From Spirochaetaceae bacterium (lineage in GTDB: Bacteria; Spirochaetota; Spirochaetia; DSM-27196; PXBQ01), in the NCBI GenBank assembly GCA_007695285.1, contig REEC01000192.1:56757-120756 (forward strand): DNA of 64,000 nt, written 5' to 3'. Made by a program: the position numbers and the translations under genes. Position 1 is the first letter of the stretch, and every line of letters begins with the position of its first letter. The notes below the pieces were generated by a model. That model saw only the letters and a list, made by a program, of their open reading frames with translations. It was not told the origin of the DNA and searched no databases. Shown one piece after another: positions 8,623 through 17,297 of the stretch.

Positions 8623-9615
8623 TTAGTCTTCATTTACCAAAACGTCCAACGTCAGCGAGACGTTGTACGTGCGTTTCGGTTCCACACGAATTCTTCGCGT
8701 GACCGAAAAATCGCCTACGCGAAACATGACGGTGTGCTCACCAGGCCGGAGCATAATCTCGCGTGAAGTCGTATCGACGATTTCACCGTTCACAAATAGT
8801 GTCGTCCCGCGCGGGGCAGATATTAACACTTTTGCGTGTGGATGTTCCAATTGCACGACATGTTTTTTTGTGACCCCACGTTCGACTCCGATACTCGCCG
8901 AGTACTCAAGATACGTCTCGGACTGCAGTCCCAAACGTTTTACCCCGGGAACCAAGACGATGCCGTCCGGATCAAAAACCACTTCGCGGCCGTCGATCGT
9001 TATGGTGTGCGGTCCGAGTGACTCGCGCTCGAGTGTCGTGCCTTCCGGGCTCAGCAGTTCCAAAACGACGGCGCCTTCGTTACGGAAGATCGGCCTGATG
9101 CGGACGGGAAACTCCGCGTCGCGTGCAGAGTCCGGCATACCTTTTGAAACTGGAATAATTGTAATGGCGAACGGGCTACCGTCGTACTCCATCATCGGTT
9201 CCGCGACGATCGTATCCGCGGTCGCGCGGACCGAGTGATCGAGGCGCAGCGGAAGCGAAAACACGACCTTACGGGCGTTCTGCGCGACGTGAGACGCTGC
9301 CGAACGCGCGTCGCGCGCCATCGGTGGATCGTCGTCCGAGATCGTGACGTTCGAGAACACCGCGAGCGAAATCGGTAGCAAAAAAGCCCGGATAGAGTCG
9401 GGGATCGTTATTTCGAACTCGAGGGCGTCGACAAAACGAGGTGTCGCGTCGAACGTAGCGATTCCGATTTCGCCCATCGTCAACACGAACGCGACTTCGC
9501 CGCCGGATTCAAGTGGTACGGCGTGGCGCTCGGTTACCGGTCCCCACAGGGTCTCTGCGGGCAACAAACCGGCTATGAAGATGCATGAAACGGCGGCGAT
9601 CATCCTACGAAACAT
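8623..9615 (-). CDS. Secreted protein with C-terminal PEGA-like domain
   Basis: A 330-residue protein not assigned to a named family. It begins with a signal peptide (FRRMIAAVSCIFIAGLLPAETLW). The body is beta-rich without catalytic motifs. The last 75 residues (VLISAPRGTTLFVNGEIVDTTSREIMLRPGEHTVMFRVGDFSVTRRIRVEP) resemble the PEGA fold, often found in surface or envelope proteins. The start is ATG at 9615, overlapping the previous stop as TGATG and preceded by GGAGG; a TTG three bases earlier is also possible. It is last in the mla-M23 operon, so an envelope role is inferred from context only. Confidence 0.65.
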   Translation of the reverse strand: MFRRMIAAVSCIFIAGLLPAETLWGPVTERHAVPLESGGEVAFVLTMGEIGIATFDATPRFVDALEFEITIPDSIRAFLLPISLAVFSNVTISDDDPPMARDARSAASHVAQNARKVVFSLPLRLDHSVRATADTIVAEPMMEYDGSPFAITIIPVSKGMPDSARDAEFPVRIRPIFRNEGAVVLELLSPEGTTLERESLGPHTITIDGREVVFDPDGIVLVPGVKRLGLQSETYLEYSASIGVERGVTKKHVVQLEHPHAKVLISAPRGTTLFVNGEIVDTTSREIMLRPGEHTVMFRVGDFSVTRRIRVEPKRTYNVSLTLDVLVNED

Positions 9616-10508
9616 CAATTCCTCCGCGGAAGCACCGACAGCGGGTCCCGCGATGTTCCGTGGATCCGCACTTCGAAGTGGAGGTGTGGTCCGGTCGAAA
9701 TTCCGGTGCTGCCGACTCTCCCGATAATCATACCCGATGTAACGCGGGCGTTCAACTCCACGAGTACTTCCGAAAGGTGGCCGTAAAACGTTGTGTATCC
9801 CGCCTCGTGCTCGATGATGATGTAAAGGCCAAACAGTCGGTCTTCGCCCGACTCGATCACCCGACCGTCCCGCGCGGCGTACACGTCGGCACCTTCGCGC
9901 GCGGAGATGTCGACACCGTGGTGAAAACTGCGTAGCCCTGTGAAAGGATCCAATCTGAAGCCGTACCGTGACGTGATACGTCCGGACGGTAATGGATCGC
10001 GAAAGAGCGCGTCGAGAAACGCGCGACGCTCGAGCGCCGAAAAATCCTCGCCGCGCACGTACCGGAACGAAATCGGTTGACCTCGTACGGTCACGGAGAT
10101 CAGATCGCCACGATCCGGACCACGGTCACTCGCGATGATACGTTCGAGATCGTTCACGGGTGTTTGCGCGACGAAAATCCCGGGTGCCGTCGGTATCACG
10201 AGTTCGCCGACATCGGAAGGTATCTGTGTTCCCGTGAGGCGATTCACGGTCGCGATCGTGCTATAGGGAAGAAGAAACCGAGCGGATACCGTAAGCACCG
10301 TGTCCCCCGGCCGCACCTCGTATCGATACATCGTAAGTGGGGGTGGATCGTCGCCGCGTCGGACGGCCATGTGAAACTGTTCGACGTTCTGAACAACCTG
10401 CAAGAAAAGCGGATCCGAACGGTCGGGCCTTTCAATCAACGGATAACGCGCTTGAGAGTGTGCCGAAGCGACAAGGATCAACCCAAAAACGAAGAATGGT
10501 ACGCGCAT
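9615..10508 (-). CDS. LysM domain M23-family metallopeptidase
   Basis: A 297-residue exported protein that probably cleaves, or regulates cleavage of, peptidoglycan peptides. A signal peptide (VPFFVFGLILVASAHSQA) is followed by a LysM cell-wall-binding motif at about 64-107 (YRYEVRPGDTVLTVSARFLL) and a C-terminal LytM/M23 domain. The zinc ligands of active M23 enzymes are present: HHGVDI and HLHFEV, plus the conserved YGHLSEV. Unlike EnvC or NlpD it therefore looks enzymatically intact. It follows the TPR lipoprotein gene by 74 bases and overlaps the next gene. The link to Mla-type lipid transport is operon context only. Confidence 0.9.
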   Translation of the reverse strand: MRVPFFVFGLILVASAHSQARYPLIERPDRSDPLFLQVVQNVEQFHMAVRRGDDPPPLTMYRYEVRPGDTVLTVSARFLLPYSTIATVNRLTGTQIPSDVGELVIPTAPGIFVAQTPVNDLERIIASDRGPDRGDLISVTVRGQPISFRYVRGEDFSALERRAFLDALFRDPLPSGRITSRYGFRLDPFTGLRSFHHGVDISAREGADVYAARDGRVIESGEDRLFGLYIIIEHEAGYTTFYGHLSEVLVELNARVTSGMIIGRVGSTGISTGPHLHFEVRIHGTSRDPLSVLPRRN

Positions 10509-10582
10509 CGGTTTCTACGGCCGGTCTCCATTTGTCTCCCCGTGGCGAAGAGCGGGCCGCACGGCCGCAACGGCTTCCTCGC

Positions 10583-11569
10583 TCACCGCTGCGACTCTGA
10601 GCCGGGACTCATCCGGAGCTCGATCGTTTCACGGCGCGCGGCGTACGTGCGCGCGTCTTCCTCTCGTCCCATCGATACGGCGTTTTCTTCGAGCGCCGAG
10701 AGAGCGCGGACGACTTCCGGGACGACGCCCAACGTGAGGTAGATGTCGAACGCTCGTGTGTAGTACTCGTGCGCGGAATAAAAGCGCATTCTTCGACGTT
10801 CGATCCTGCCCAACGCAAAGAGGTCCTGCGCGATTCCGAGCGGGTTCTCGATCATCTTGTCGCGCTCGAGCGCCTGGTACGCGAGATCATACGCCTCATC
10901 GAACAATCCGCGTCGGGAGTACACGGACGCCAACATGTAGAGGTTGGCGGCGACCTCCCCGTGGATGCGGCGCTGTTCGTTGATCGCCAACGCTATGCGG
11001 AGGTATTCTTCGGCGACGTCGTATCGTCCGAGACGGCCGTGAGCCGCGCCGACATTGTGGTACAGAATAGCCGCGGCAGGGGTCGTGTCGCGCGGTCCGA
11101 CAAGCTCGATCGCTTCGGAAAAAAAAGTGAGAGCGCGTTCGGTGTCTCCACGGCGCAATGCGACGTCGCCGAGGTTGCTCTTACCCTCAATCAACGTCTC
11201 GATCATGCGATCTGCGGTATCGGACGTGATGCCCGCGGTACCGCGTTCGGCGATCGTGACGGCGCGTTGAAACTGGGCTTCGGCCGTTGAGAGATCGCCG
11301 GTAGCGACGTAGACCTTACCGATTGCGTTCAACGCGCGCGCAACACCGTTTTGGTCGTCAACCGAGATGCTCAGGCGTAACGCGTTCTCGTAAAGCGATA
11401 GCGCTTGCTCGTACTCGGCTCGGACGGCGTACATAGTGCCGTAACGGATGAACTCCGCGGCCTGGTTCCTCGTCGTCAATACTTCGTCGGACCTACCTCG
11501 GAGCGACGAACATCCAAGAACGAAAAAAAAACTCACCGCGACCGCGGCCAAAGCGGTTTTTGTCGTCAC
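10583..11569 (-). CDS. TPR-repeat lipoprotein
   Basis: A 328-residue protein with a lipoprotein signal: a hydrophobic stretch ending in the lipobox FVLGC, the cysteine near residue 20 being the likely acylation site. The rest is made of TPR helices: AAEFIRYGTMYAVRAEYEQALSLYENAL, GVARALNAIGKVYVATGDLSTAEAQF, AILYHNVGAAHGRLGRYDVAEEYL and further repeats to about residue 310. The GTG start at 11569 directly abuts the TAG stop of the mlaD-like gene, so the two are translationally coupled. TPR lipoproteins serve as assembly platforms in the periplasm. Here it could link the MCE protein to the cell wall or outer membrane, an inference from gene order. Confidence 0.8.
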   Translation of the reverse strand: MTTKTALAAVAVSFFFVLGCSSLRGRSDEVLTTRNQAAEFIRYGTMYAVRAEYEQALSLYENALRLSISVDDQNGVARALNAIGKVYVATGDLSTAEAQFQRAVTIAERGTAGITSDTADRMIETLIEGKSNLGDVALRRGDTERALTFFSEAIELVGPRDTTPAAAILYHNVGAAHGRLGRYDVAEEYLRIALAINEQRRIHGEVAANLYMLASVYSRRGLFDEAYDLAYQALERDKMIENPLGIAQDLFALGRIERRRMRFYSAHEYYTRAFDIYLTLGVVPEVVRALSALEENAVSMGREEDARTYAARRETIELRMSPGSESQR

Positions 11570-12649
11570 CTAAAACTCCGGATCGCGGAAACCGCCGAAC
11601 GTTGCCGGGGGTTCGAGCTGCGGGGAGATGCCGCCGCGGATCAAGGGGTTGTTGCTCAATCCTTCGAGCACGTCCTTCCCGGTTGCGAGTGTGCGCCGGC
11701 CTTCCTCGAGAATGCCTGTCAGTTGTGGTGTCGTCCGGTTCATGAACTGCGCAAGGTCCGCCAGCTCCGTCGTGACATCCGAAAGGTCGGACAGCAAGCC
11801 GTCGATGCGGTCGAAAAGGACCTCATCGTCGTCGAGGATCTTCGCGATCGAGCCGCTTGGATCGAGCAATCTCGGAACGATACCGGTCGGATCGGCGATC
11901 GCGTCGGAAGCGAGCGCGACGTTTTTTGCGATTTCCTCGATATACACGAGGATCCCGTCGGCCTGCGCGACGGTGTTCCTGATCGTTCGTTCGAGCTCGT
12001 CGATGATCGCGTCGACCCCGATGAAGAGTTCGGCTATCGGCCCATCCCGGCTCGAACCGTCGAGCGTCGCGTTCACGATTTGCAGAGTTTGCGTCGCCTC
12101 GGTGACCGCGATATCGAGCGTCGCGGTCAATGTGGTCACGTTCTCGAGGATCGGGTCGATCTGGTCGAGAAGGTTCGTGATCTGGTCTTCCTGCCGAGGC
12201 AAAACGACGAGATTTTCGGCGATCAACCGACGCGCTTCGACCGAATCGAGCGACGGGATGATCGAGTACTCTTCGGGCGGAGCGGACGGGTACCTTCCTT
12301 GATGAAAGACGAGGCCGGCTCCGAGACCGAGCGGATTCGAGATCAACTGGATCACGGAGTTTTCGCGAACGGTTTCGATGTACCGGTCCTGAACGTGAAA
12401 AACGATCTCGACATCGTTCTCAGCAGTCAGCTCCATTTTTTCGAGTCTTCCGATCTGGAAACCTTTGAACGTGATCGGCATTCCGACGCTGAGGCCCGAC
12501 GCGGACGAAAAAATACTCCGATAGTAGTAGTTCCGCGCGAACCACCGTTGGTTTGCGCCGACCGTGACGAGAATCGCGATGAACGAAAGCACACCGACGA
12601 TCACGAAAACGCCGACGATCTGGTACGCGAACCGGATTCTGAATTTCAT
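11570..12649 (-). CDS. MCE/MlaD-family lipid transport substrate-binding protein
   Basis: A 359-residue component of an Mla-type ABC lipid transporter. One N-terminal transmembrane helix (YQIVGVFVIVGVLSFIAILV) anchors it in the inner membrane. Residues about 38-120 are the MCE domain (FSSASGLSVGMPITFKGFQIGRLEKMELTAENDVEIVFHV), which in MlaD forms a hexameric ring carrying phospholipids. The remaining 230 residues are heptad-like helices (TTLTATLDIAVTEATQTLQIVNATL), longer than in E. coli MlaD (183 residues) and suggestive of an extended needle or tunnel. It lies between the ATPase gene (35 bases upstream) and the TPR lipoprotein gene. Substrate and direction of transport are not shown by sequence. 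Confidence 0.88.
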   Translation of the reverse strand: MKFRIRFAYQIVGVFVIVGVLSFIAILVTVGANQRWFARNYYYRSIFSSASGLSVGMPITFKGFQIGRLEKMELTAENDVEIVFHVQDRYIETVRENSVIQLISNPLGLGAGLVFHQGRYPSAPPEEYSIIPSLDSVEARRLIAENLVVLPRQEDQITNLLDQIDPILENVTTLTATLDIAVTEATQTLQIVNATLDGSSRDGPIAELFIGVDAIIDELERTIRNTVAQADGILVYIEEIAKNVALASDAIADPTGIVPRLLDPSGSIAKILDDDEVLFDRIDGLLSDLSDVTTELADLAQFMNRTTPQLTGILEEGRRTLATGKDVLEGLSNNPLIRGGISPQLEPPATFGGFRDPEF

Positions 12650-12684
12650 CTCGGTTCACAGTCTAGTTGAGGAACGCTCGTTCG

Positions 12685-13479
12685 TCAATCGAGCGTATCG
12701 CTGCCGAGCAAGTCGAGTACATCCCCCGCGTACGTGGCGGTCTCGCTGAGTACATCCGAAAGAATCGCGGCAACGGCTTGATCCTCCGATCGAACGATAT
12801 CGTTGAACGGTCCAAACGCGAGAATGCGGCCCCCGCTCATCACGACGAGGTTGTCGGCGCATTGCGACGCGAACTGTGCGTTGTGCGTCGCTCCGATTAT
12901 CGTGGTAGACGTACTCTTGAGGTGTTTTACCACGCGGAGCACGTTGCCGACGGTTTGCGCGTCGAGGAACGTTGTCGGTTCGTCTAGGAAGAGTAGGCGA
13001 GGAGTCGCCGAGAGCGCCCGGATGAATGAAACGAGTTTGACTTGACCCCCGGACAGCTGAGACGGACGGTTGCGCAGGTCGCCGGTGAAGCTGAGTTGAT
13101 GCGTCAGCTCCGAAATGCGCGCGGCGATCTCGGTGCGCGTCATCGTGGGATAGTGGAACGATATCGGAAGTGCGATGTTGTCGTAAATCGACATGTTCTG
13201 CCATAACGCACCGCTCTGAAAAACAAAACCGGAGTACTTTCGGAACTCGAGTAGCGTTCGATGCTTGAGCATCGCGAGATCGCGATCGTCGACGAACACC
13301 GTGCCGGTCTCCGGCGGGATTATCCCGCACGCGACACGCAGGAGTGTGCTCTTCCCGCAGCCGGACGGTCCCATGATCAACGTCGTGGCGTTTTCCGGGA
13401 ACTCGACCGACACGTCCGAGAGAACGCGCGTGTCCCCGAGCGATGCCGAGACGTTTTCCAATCGGATCGTCGTGTTCAT
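12685..13479 (-). CDS. mlaF: ABC transporter ATPase, MlaF type
   Basis: A 264-residue ATPase that would power the MlaE/MCE lipid transporter from the cytoplasm. Walker A is GPSGCGKST (about residues 36-44), the signature is LSGGQ, and Walker B is LLFLDEPTTFLD, followed by the switch histidine in GATHNAQFA. The D-loop reads FLDA. A C-terminal tail (DVLSETATYAGDVLDLLG) replaces the MlaF extension that contacts MlaB; no MlaB-like STAS gene is in this operon. Start ATG at 13479, 9 bases after the permease stop. Family assignment is firm because of the flanking permease and MCE genes. Confidence 0.9.
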   Translation of the reverse strand: MNTTIRLENVSASLGDTRVLSDVSVEFPENATTLIMGPSGCGKSTLLRVACGIIPPETGTVFVDDRDLAMLKHRTLLEFRKYSGFVFQSGALWQNMSIYDNIALPISFHYPTMTRTEIAARISELTHQLSFTGDLRNRPSQLSGGQVKLVSFIRALSATPRLLFLDEPTTFLDAQTVGNVLRVVKHLKSTSTTIIGATHNAQFASQCADNLVVMSGGRILAFGPFNDIVRSEDQAVAAILSDVLSETATYAGDVLDLLGSDTLD

Positions 13480-13488
13480 CTCGGCGTC

Positions 13489-14283
13489 TCACAGGTAGTA
13501 TGCGATCGTCAACACGGCGTTAACGAGCATAAGGATCGTGACGTTGTACCCGACCGATCGAATCGTCATTTGAGGAATCTCTGTCTGTGCGCTCTCGACC
13601 TTGAACCCAAAATACGTCGCCACCGTCGCGATAACAGCACCGAAAGCGATGCTCTTTACGAGCGACGCGAAGATATCGACCATTTCCAGCGCACCCAGTA
13701 GCCCCGAGAAGTACTCACCGAAACCAATCGGGCGAACGAACTGCGTCACGACGAACGAACCGAGCAACCCGAACACGTTGAAGTAAACGTTCAGTACGAC
13801 CAGCGAAACCGTAACGCCGACGAAACGCGGCACGACTAGATACGAGATCGGATCAACCCCGGTAGCGATGAATGCGTCGATCTCGTGGTTCGCCACCATC
13901 GTACCGAGCTCCGTCGTTATCGCGGTGCCCGATCGCGCCGCGACGATGAATGCGGTCAGTATCGGGCCGAGCTCGCGCGTGATCACCGCGATCAGGATCG
14001 TGTAGATCAACGCGCCTTGCCCGAACTGCGGGAGGATAGACAACCCTTGAACCACGATAATCGCTCCGAGTCCCAACGAAAGCGTCGCGATGATCGTGAG
14101 CGCCTCGACGCCCGTGAACAGGATCTGGAAAACCAGCACACGAAACCCGGCATTCTTGCGACGGAAGAAAAAAACGGTCTCTTTCAGAACCGCTGCAAAA
14201 AAACCCATCGCGTACAAGAATCCGGTGATCTTGGCAACCGTCGTTCTGCCGATCCTTTCGAGTACTTCGTCTGCTCGTGCCAC
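13489..14283 (-). CDS. mlaE: ABC transporter permease, MlaE family
   Basis: A 264-residue inner-membrane permease. The conserved MlaE core is present: FFRRKNAGFRVLVFQILFTGVEAL, the long hydrophobic stretch ending GAIIVVQGLSILPQFG, and the signature TRELGPILTAFIVAARSGTAI with TELGTM nearby. About five membrane helices follow. A GTG at 14283 is chosen because it gives the usual family length; the open frame extends to 14367 but the extra N-terminal 28 residues look non-coding (Cys/Arg/Pro-rich). It heads the mlaE-mlaF-mlaD-TPR-M23 operon. MlaB and the periplasmic MlaC are not encoded here. Confidence 0.88.
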   Translation of the reverse strand: MARADEVLERIGRTTVAKITGFLYAMGFFAAVLKETVFFFRRKNAGFRVLVFQILFTGVEALTIIATLSLGLGAIIVVQGLSILPQFGQGALIYTILIAVITRELGPILTAFIVAARSGTAITTELGTMVANHEIDAFIATGVDPISYLVVPRFVGVTVSLVVLNVYFNVFGLLGSFVVTQFVRPIGFGEYFSGLLGALEMVDIFASLVKSIAFGAVIATVATYFGFKVESAQTEIPQMTIRSVGYNVTILMLVNAVLTIAYYL

Positions 14284-14455
14284 GACGCATTTTACGCGAT
14301 TTGCGACGAAACGACAACAAAGCGTCGACCGATTCGGCGGAAGCCGTGTGGGTGGAGAACTCACCAAAAAACTGATCGTCGGCCCAAACCGAACCGATAC
14401 TTGAAAAAGGAAACACCAAGAGCGTCTTTCCAGATTTACAATCGCATGACGTCGC

Positions 14456-14484
14456 TTGATTAGAACTGCATTGTTGACTAAAGT
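14456..14484 (+). promoter_or_regulatory. Predicted sigma-70 promoter for the cNMP/TPR gene
   Basis: TTGATT (14456-14461), a 17-base spacer and TAAAGT (14479-14484). The predicted start of transcription would be about 14491, giving a 15-base leader that contains the GGGAG ribosome site at 14493-14497. Confidence 0.5.
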
Positions 14485-14505
14485 AGCATTTTGGGAGTGT
14501 GTATC

Positions 14506-15522
14506 GTGCCGAAACCTATGACGTACAAGGCCAACTCTGTGATTTACTTCCAGGGCGACGTCAGCGATCGTATCTACATTCTCAAGTCCGGGCGGGTCAG
14601 CTTGACGTCAAACGACATCGAAACCGGGCAGGAAATCCACGACTACATCCAAACGGGTGAGTTTTTTGGGGTCAAGTCTGCGCTCGGTAGATATCCACGG
14701 GAAGAGAGCGCTGCGGTTCTCTCGGATGCTCACGTGATCATGTTCACGGTTCCTGAGTTTGAACAGGTCGTCTCCGCGAATACGCGTATCATCATGAAGA
14801 TGCTCAAGGTTTTTTCGAACCAACTCCGGAAAATGCACACCAAGGTTCAAGACCTGTTGGCGTCAGACTCACAAAACGACCCCGAAGAGGGCCTGTTCCG
14901 GATAGGCGAGTACTATCTGCGAAAAAAACAGTACTCGAAAGCCCTGTACGCGTTTCAAAGATACCTCACGTACTATCCTTCGGGCAAATTTCACGTAAAG
15001 GCAAACTCACACGCGTTGACCGCGGAAAACTACGCGCAGCAGTATGGGGTCGGCAAGGGCCCGGGTGTTCCCGGATTGACGTCGGGAGACGCTCCTCAAT
15101 CGACGGCACAATCGAAACCCGAGGAAGGCAGGTCGTTGTCTGATGTTGCGAAAAAGTTCTACGACGCCGTGAGTCTTTTCAGTCGGCAAGAGTATACCGA
15201 TTCGCTCAAAGCGTTCAAACAGATAGCTGCTTCGGGCGGAGACGAGGAGTATACGGTCAAGTCGTTGTTCGAAATCGGCAGATGTCTCCACGCTTTGAAA
15301 CAGTACGGGCCGTGTATCAAGCACTTCACGGGGATGATTCAGAAGTATCCAAAAATGCCGAGCCTCCCGGATGCGTTGTACTACGTCGGCCAGTCGTACC
15401 TCGAGCAGGGCGACGCTACGCGCGCGTCAGGGTTCTTCAACAAAATCATCTCGATGCCGGGAATCGATGACGGGCTCAAGAGAAAAGTCAACAAGGCGAT
15501 GAAAGCGGTCGAGGAGACGTGA
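14506..15522 (+). CDS. Cyclic nucleotide-binding domain protein fused to TPR repeats
   Basis: A 338-residue protein. Residues about 1-115 are a cNMP-binding fold (VIYFQGDVSDRIYILKSGRVSL, YIQTGEFFGVKSAL) similar to the effector domain of Crp, but no helix-turn-helix follows. Residues about 130-180 and 215-335 are TPR or tetratrico-like helices (EEGLFRIGEYYLRKKQYSKALYAFQRYLTYYP; SLPDALYYVGQSYLEQGDATRASGFF), the latter resembling YbgF/CpoB TPRs. A GTG at 14506 with GGGAG 8 bases upstream is preferred to a TTG at 14491. It sits one base before the Crp-like gene, so the two are co-translated. It probably senses a nucleotide and acts through protein contacts; ligand and partner are unknown. Confidence 0.8.
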   Translation: MPKPMTYKANSVIYFQGDVSDRIYILKSGRVSLTSNDIETGQEIHDYIQTGEFFGVKSALGRYPREESAAVLSDAHVIMFTVPEFEQVVSANTRIIMKMLKVFSNQLRKMHTKVQDLLASDSQNDPEEGLFRIGEYYLRKKQYSKALYAFQRYLTYYPSGKFHVKANSHALTAENYAQQYGVGKGPGVPGLTSGDAPQSTAQSKPEEGRSLSDVAKKFYDAVSLFSRQEYTDSLKAFKQIAASGGDEEYTVKSLFEIGRCLHALKQYGPCIKHFTGMIQKYPKMPSLPDALYYVGQSYLEQGDATRASGFFNKIISMPGIDDGLKRKVNKAMKAVEET

Positions 15523-15523
15523 C

Positions 15524-16162
15524 ATGGATCTCAGCAACCCTGCGTTCGAGCGCTTCGCGGTAACGTTCCAGCCGGGCGACATCATCTTCTGCGAACACGA
15601 ACCCGGAGACTCGTTTTACCTGATTCAAGCCGGTCGAGTGCAGATCTCGCGGATCATGGCCGACATCGAGAAGACGATCGATATCCTTCAGCCCGGAGAG
15701 ATTTTCGGTGAGATGGCCATTCTCGAAGAAGCCCCACGATCGGCGAACGCGATCGCGCTCGACCCGATGAAGGCGCTTGAGTTCAACCGCGCCAATTTCG
15801 AGATTCTGATGCGCGGAAATCCTCAGATCGCGTTGAAACTGCTCAAGTTATTCACAAAGCGCATCTACGATCAACGCCGCCGCTTCATGATTCTCACTCT
15901 CGACGATGTGCAGGCGAAAGTCGCCGACGTTTTCCTCATGCTCGCCGAAGGCGAGGGGACAAGCAACCAGGAGTCGAACGAGCGCACTTTTCGCACTTCG
16001 GTCGAAGACGTCGCGCACTGGGCGGGTATATCGCCCGAAAAAAGCCGCGAGGTCCTGAGTCACTTCGCCTCCCAACGCCGAATCGAGATCTACCAGGACC
16101 GCGTCGTCGTCCGGAACATCAACGACCTCATCCGTTTCGTCAACTCCCGCCGTCGGCAGTAG
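15524..16162 (+). CDS. Crp/Fnr-family regulator
   Basis: A 212-residue protein with the full Crp layout. The N-terminal cNMP fold covers about 8-120 (FQPGDIIFCEHEPGDSFYLIQAGRVQISRI; LQPGEIFGEMAILEEAPRSANAIAL). A long dimer helix (KLFTKRIYDQRRRFM) follows, then a C-terminal winged helix (VEDVAHWAGISPEKSREVLSHFASQRR with wing IEIYQDRVVVRN). No Fnr-type cysteine cluster is seen. The PGEIFGEMA loop with RSANAIA resembles the phosphate-binding cassette of cAMP binders, so a cyclic nucleotide or dinucleotide ligand is plausible. It is tightly coupled to the preceding cNMP/TPR gene. Confidence 0.85.
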   Translation: MDLSNPAFERFAVTFQPGDIIFCEHEPGDSFYLIQAGRVQISRIMADIEKTIDILQPGEIFGEMAILEEAPRSANAIALDPMKALEFNRANFEILMRGNPQIALKLLKLFTKRIYDQRRRFMILTLDDVQAKVADVFLMLAEGEGTSNQESNERTFRTSVEDVAHWAGISPEKSREVLSHFASQRRIEIYQDRVVVRNINDLIRFVNSRRRQ

Positions 16163-16239
16163 GCGCATGATAGAACTATAATCCAAGAAATCGTGTAGAA
16201 ACTATCCGTGGGATTACCGGTCATATTTTTTGAGGCGAT

Positions 16240-16311
16240 AGCCAGAACGCGGATTCGAACCGCGGACCTGCTCATTACGAGTGAGCTGCTCTACCACTGA
16301 GCTATCCTGGC
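16240..16311 (-). tRNA. tRNA-Thr (anticodon CGT)
   Basis: Minus-strand cloverleaf of 72 bases: acceptor GCCAGGA/TTCTGGC, D arm GCTCAGTGGTAGAGC, anticodon stem GCTCA/TGAGC with loop CTCGTAA (anticodon CGT, threonine ACG codons), T arm CGCGGTTCGAATCCGCG, discriminator T. CCA is not encoded. Confidence 0.95.
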
Positions 16312-16421
16312 GATTTTCTTACGAGGCCGGAGTATAGATCATATCCCGAAAAAGGGAAATACCCTCTCACGAGAAACCGTCGGTTCTCCGATAAATAAGT
16401 AAGTAGTGTGGGGAGGGAAAC

Positions 16422-17285
16422 GTGGTTCGGGGAATGTACACGGCTGCAAGCGGGATGACCGCGCAGCAACACCGGCTTGACGCGCTGACAAACAACCTGG
16501 CAAACGTCGACACGACCGGATTCAAACGCGACCAGGCCGTATACAAGGCTTTTCCGGAGCTTCTGCTTCGCCGGATGAGCGACGACGGAGTCCTGCGAAT
16601 CCCGTATCGAGCGCAGATGCCGTGGGGGTCGATCGACAAGGCTCCGGTGGTCGGCCGACTCGGCACGGGTGTGGAACTTAACGAAATATACACGGTTTTC
16701 GAGCAAGGAAGCTTCAAGGAGTCGGGCAACCCGTTCGACCTCGCTCTCGAAGGGCACGGTTTTTTCGTCGTCGAGACGCCGACCGGAGAACGTTTGACGC
16801 GCAACGGGAGTTTCCACGTCGACCCGTCGGGATACCTTGTGACGAAAGACGGGTTTCCGGTTCTTGGCGAAGAAGGGCGAATTCGCGTGACGATGAACAA
16901 CTTCGTTGTCGACGAGGACGGACGCGTTTTTGCGAACGATGTATACCGAGACCCGGATCGACTGGTTTCGATGATCGAGAACCAATGGGATGAAACGGTC
17001 GAGCTCGACCGGCTTCGGCTGGTCGAAGTGCCGAACGACCGCTACCTTGAGAAACAAGGTTCGAGCCTCTGGCGGACCACGTGGGACTCGGGTGACGCTG
17101 AGATCGCGGTCGAGGGTTTTCGCCCTCGCGTCCATCAGGGTTTTCTCGAGACGGCGAACGTGAATCCGGTCACCGAAATGGTCGAAATGATCGAGGTGAA
17201 CCGGGCGTACGAAGCTAACCAGAAAGTAATCCAAACGCAGGATGCGACGACCGGCAAGTTGATCAACGAAGTCTTACGGATGTAG
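16422..17285 (+). CDS. flgF: Flagellar basal-body rod protein FlgF (FlhO-like)
   Basis: A 287-residue rod protein of the periplasmic flagellum. The N-terminal flagellar rod motif is present (GMYTAASGMTAQQHRLDALTNNLANVDTTGFKRD), as is the C-terminal helix that closes the D0 domain (ETANVNPVTEMVEMIEVNRAYEANQKVIQTQDATTGKLINEVLRM). Internal FDLALEGHGFFVVETPTGERLTRNGSFHVD is the FlgE/F/G core. Translation starts at GTG behind GGGGAGGG. flgG follows by 12 bases. Spirochaetes carry this gene as flhO. Its length exceeds E. coli FlgF (251), owing to insertions in the middle domain. Confidence 0.93.
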   Translation: MVRGMYTAASGMTAQQHRLDALTNNLANVDTTGFKRDQAVYKAFPELLLRRMSDDGVLRIPYRAQMPWGSIDKAPVVGRLGTGVELNEIYTVFEQGSFKESGNPFDLALEGHGFFVVETPTGERLTRNGSFHVDPSGYLVTKDGFPVLGEEGRIRVTMNNFVVDEDGRVFANDVYRDPDRLVSMIENQWDETVELDRLRLVEVPNDRYLEKQGSSLWRTTWDSGDAEIAVEGFRPRVHQGFLETANVNPVTEMVEMIEVNRAYEANQKVIQTQDATTGKLINEVLRM

Positions 17286-17297
17286 TGAGGTAGAAAA

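Noticed and set aside
8583..8702. A 39-codon plus-strand ORF with GGGAGGGG upstream
   Set aside because: Most of it overlaps the 3' end of the minus-strand gene, the spacing to the ATG is long (11 bases), and the peptide has no features.
16373..16394. Possible sigma-28 flagellar promoter before flgF (TCCGATAA)
   Set aside because: The -10-like octamer is close to GCCGATAA, but no TAAA lies 15 bases upstream, so only half the site is present.
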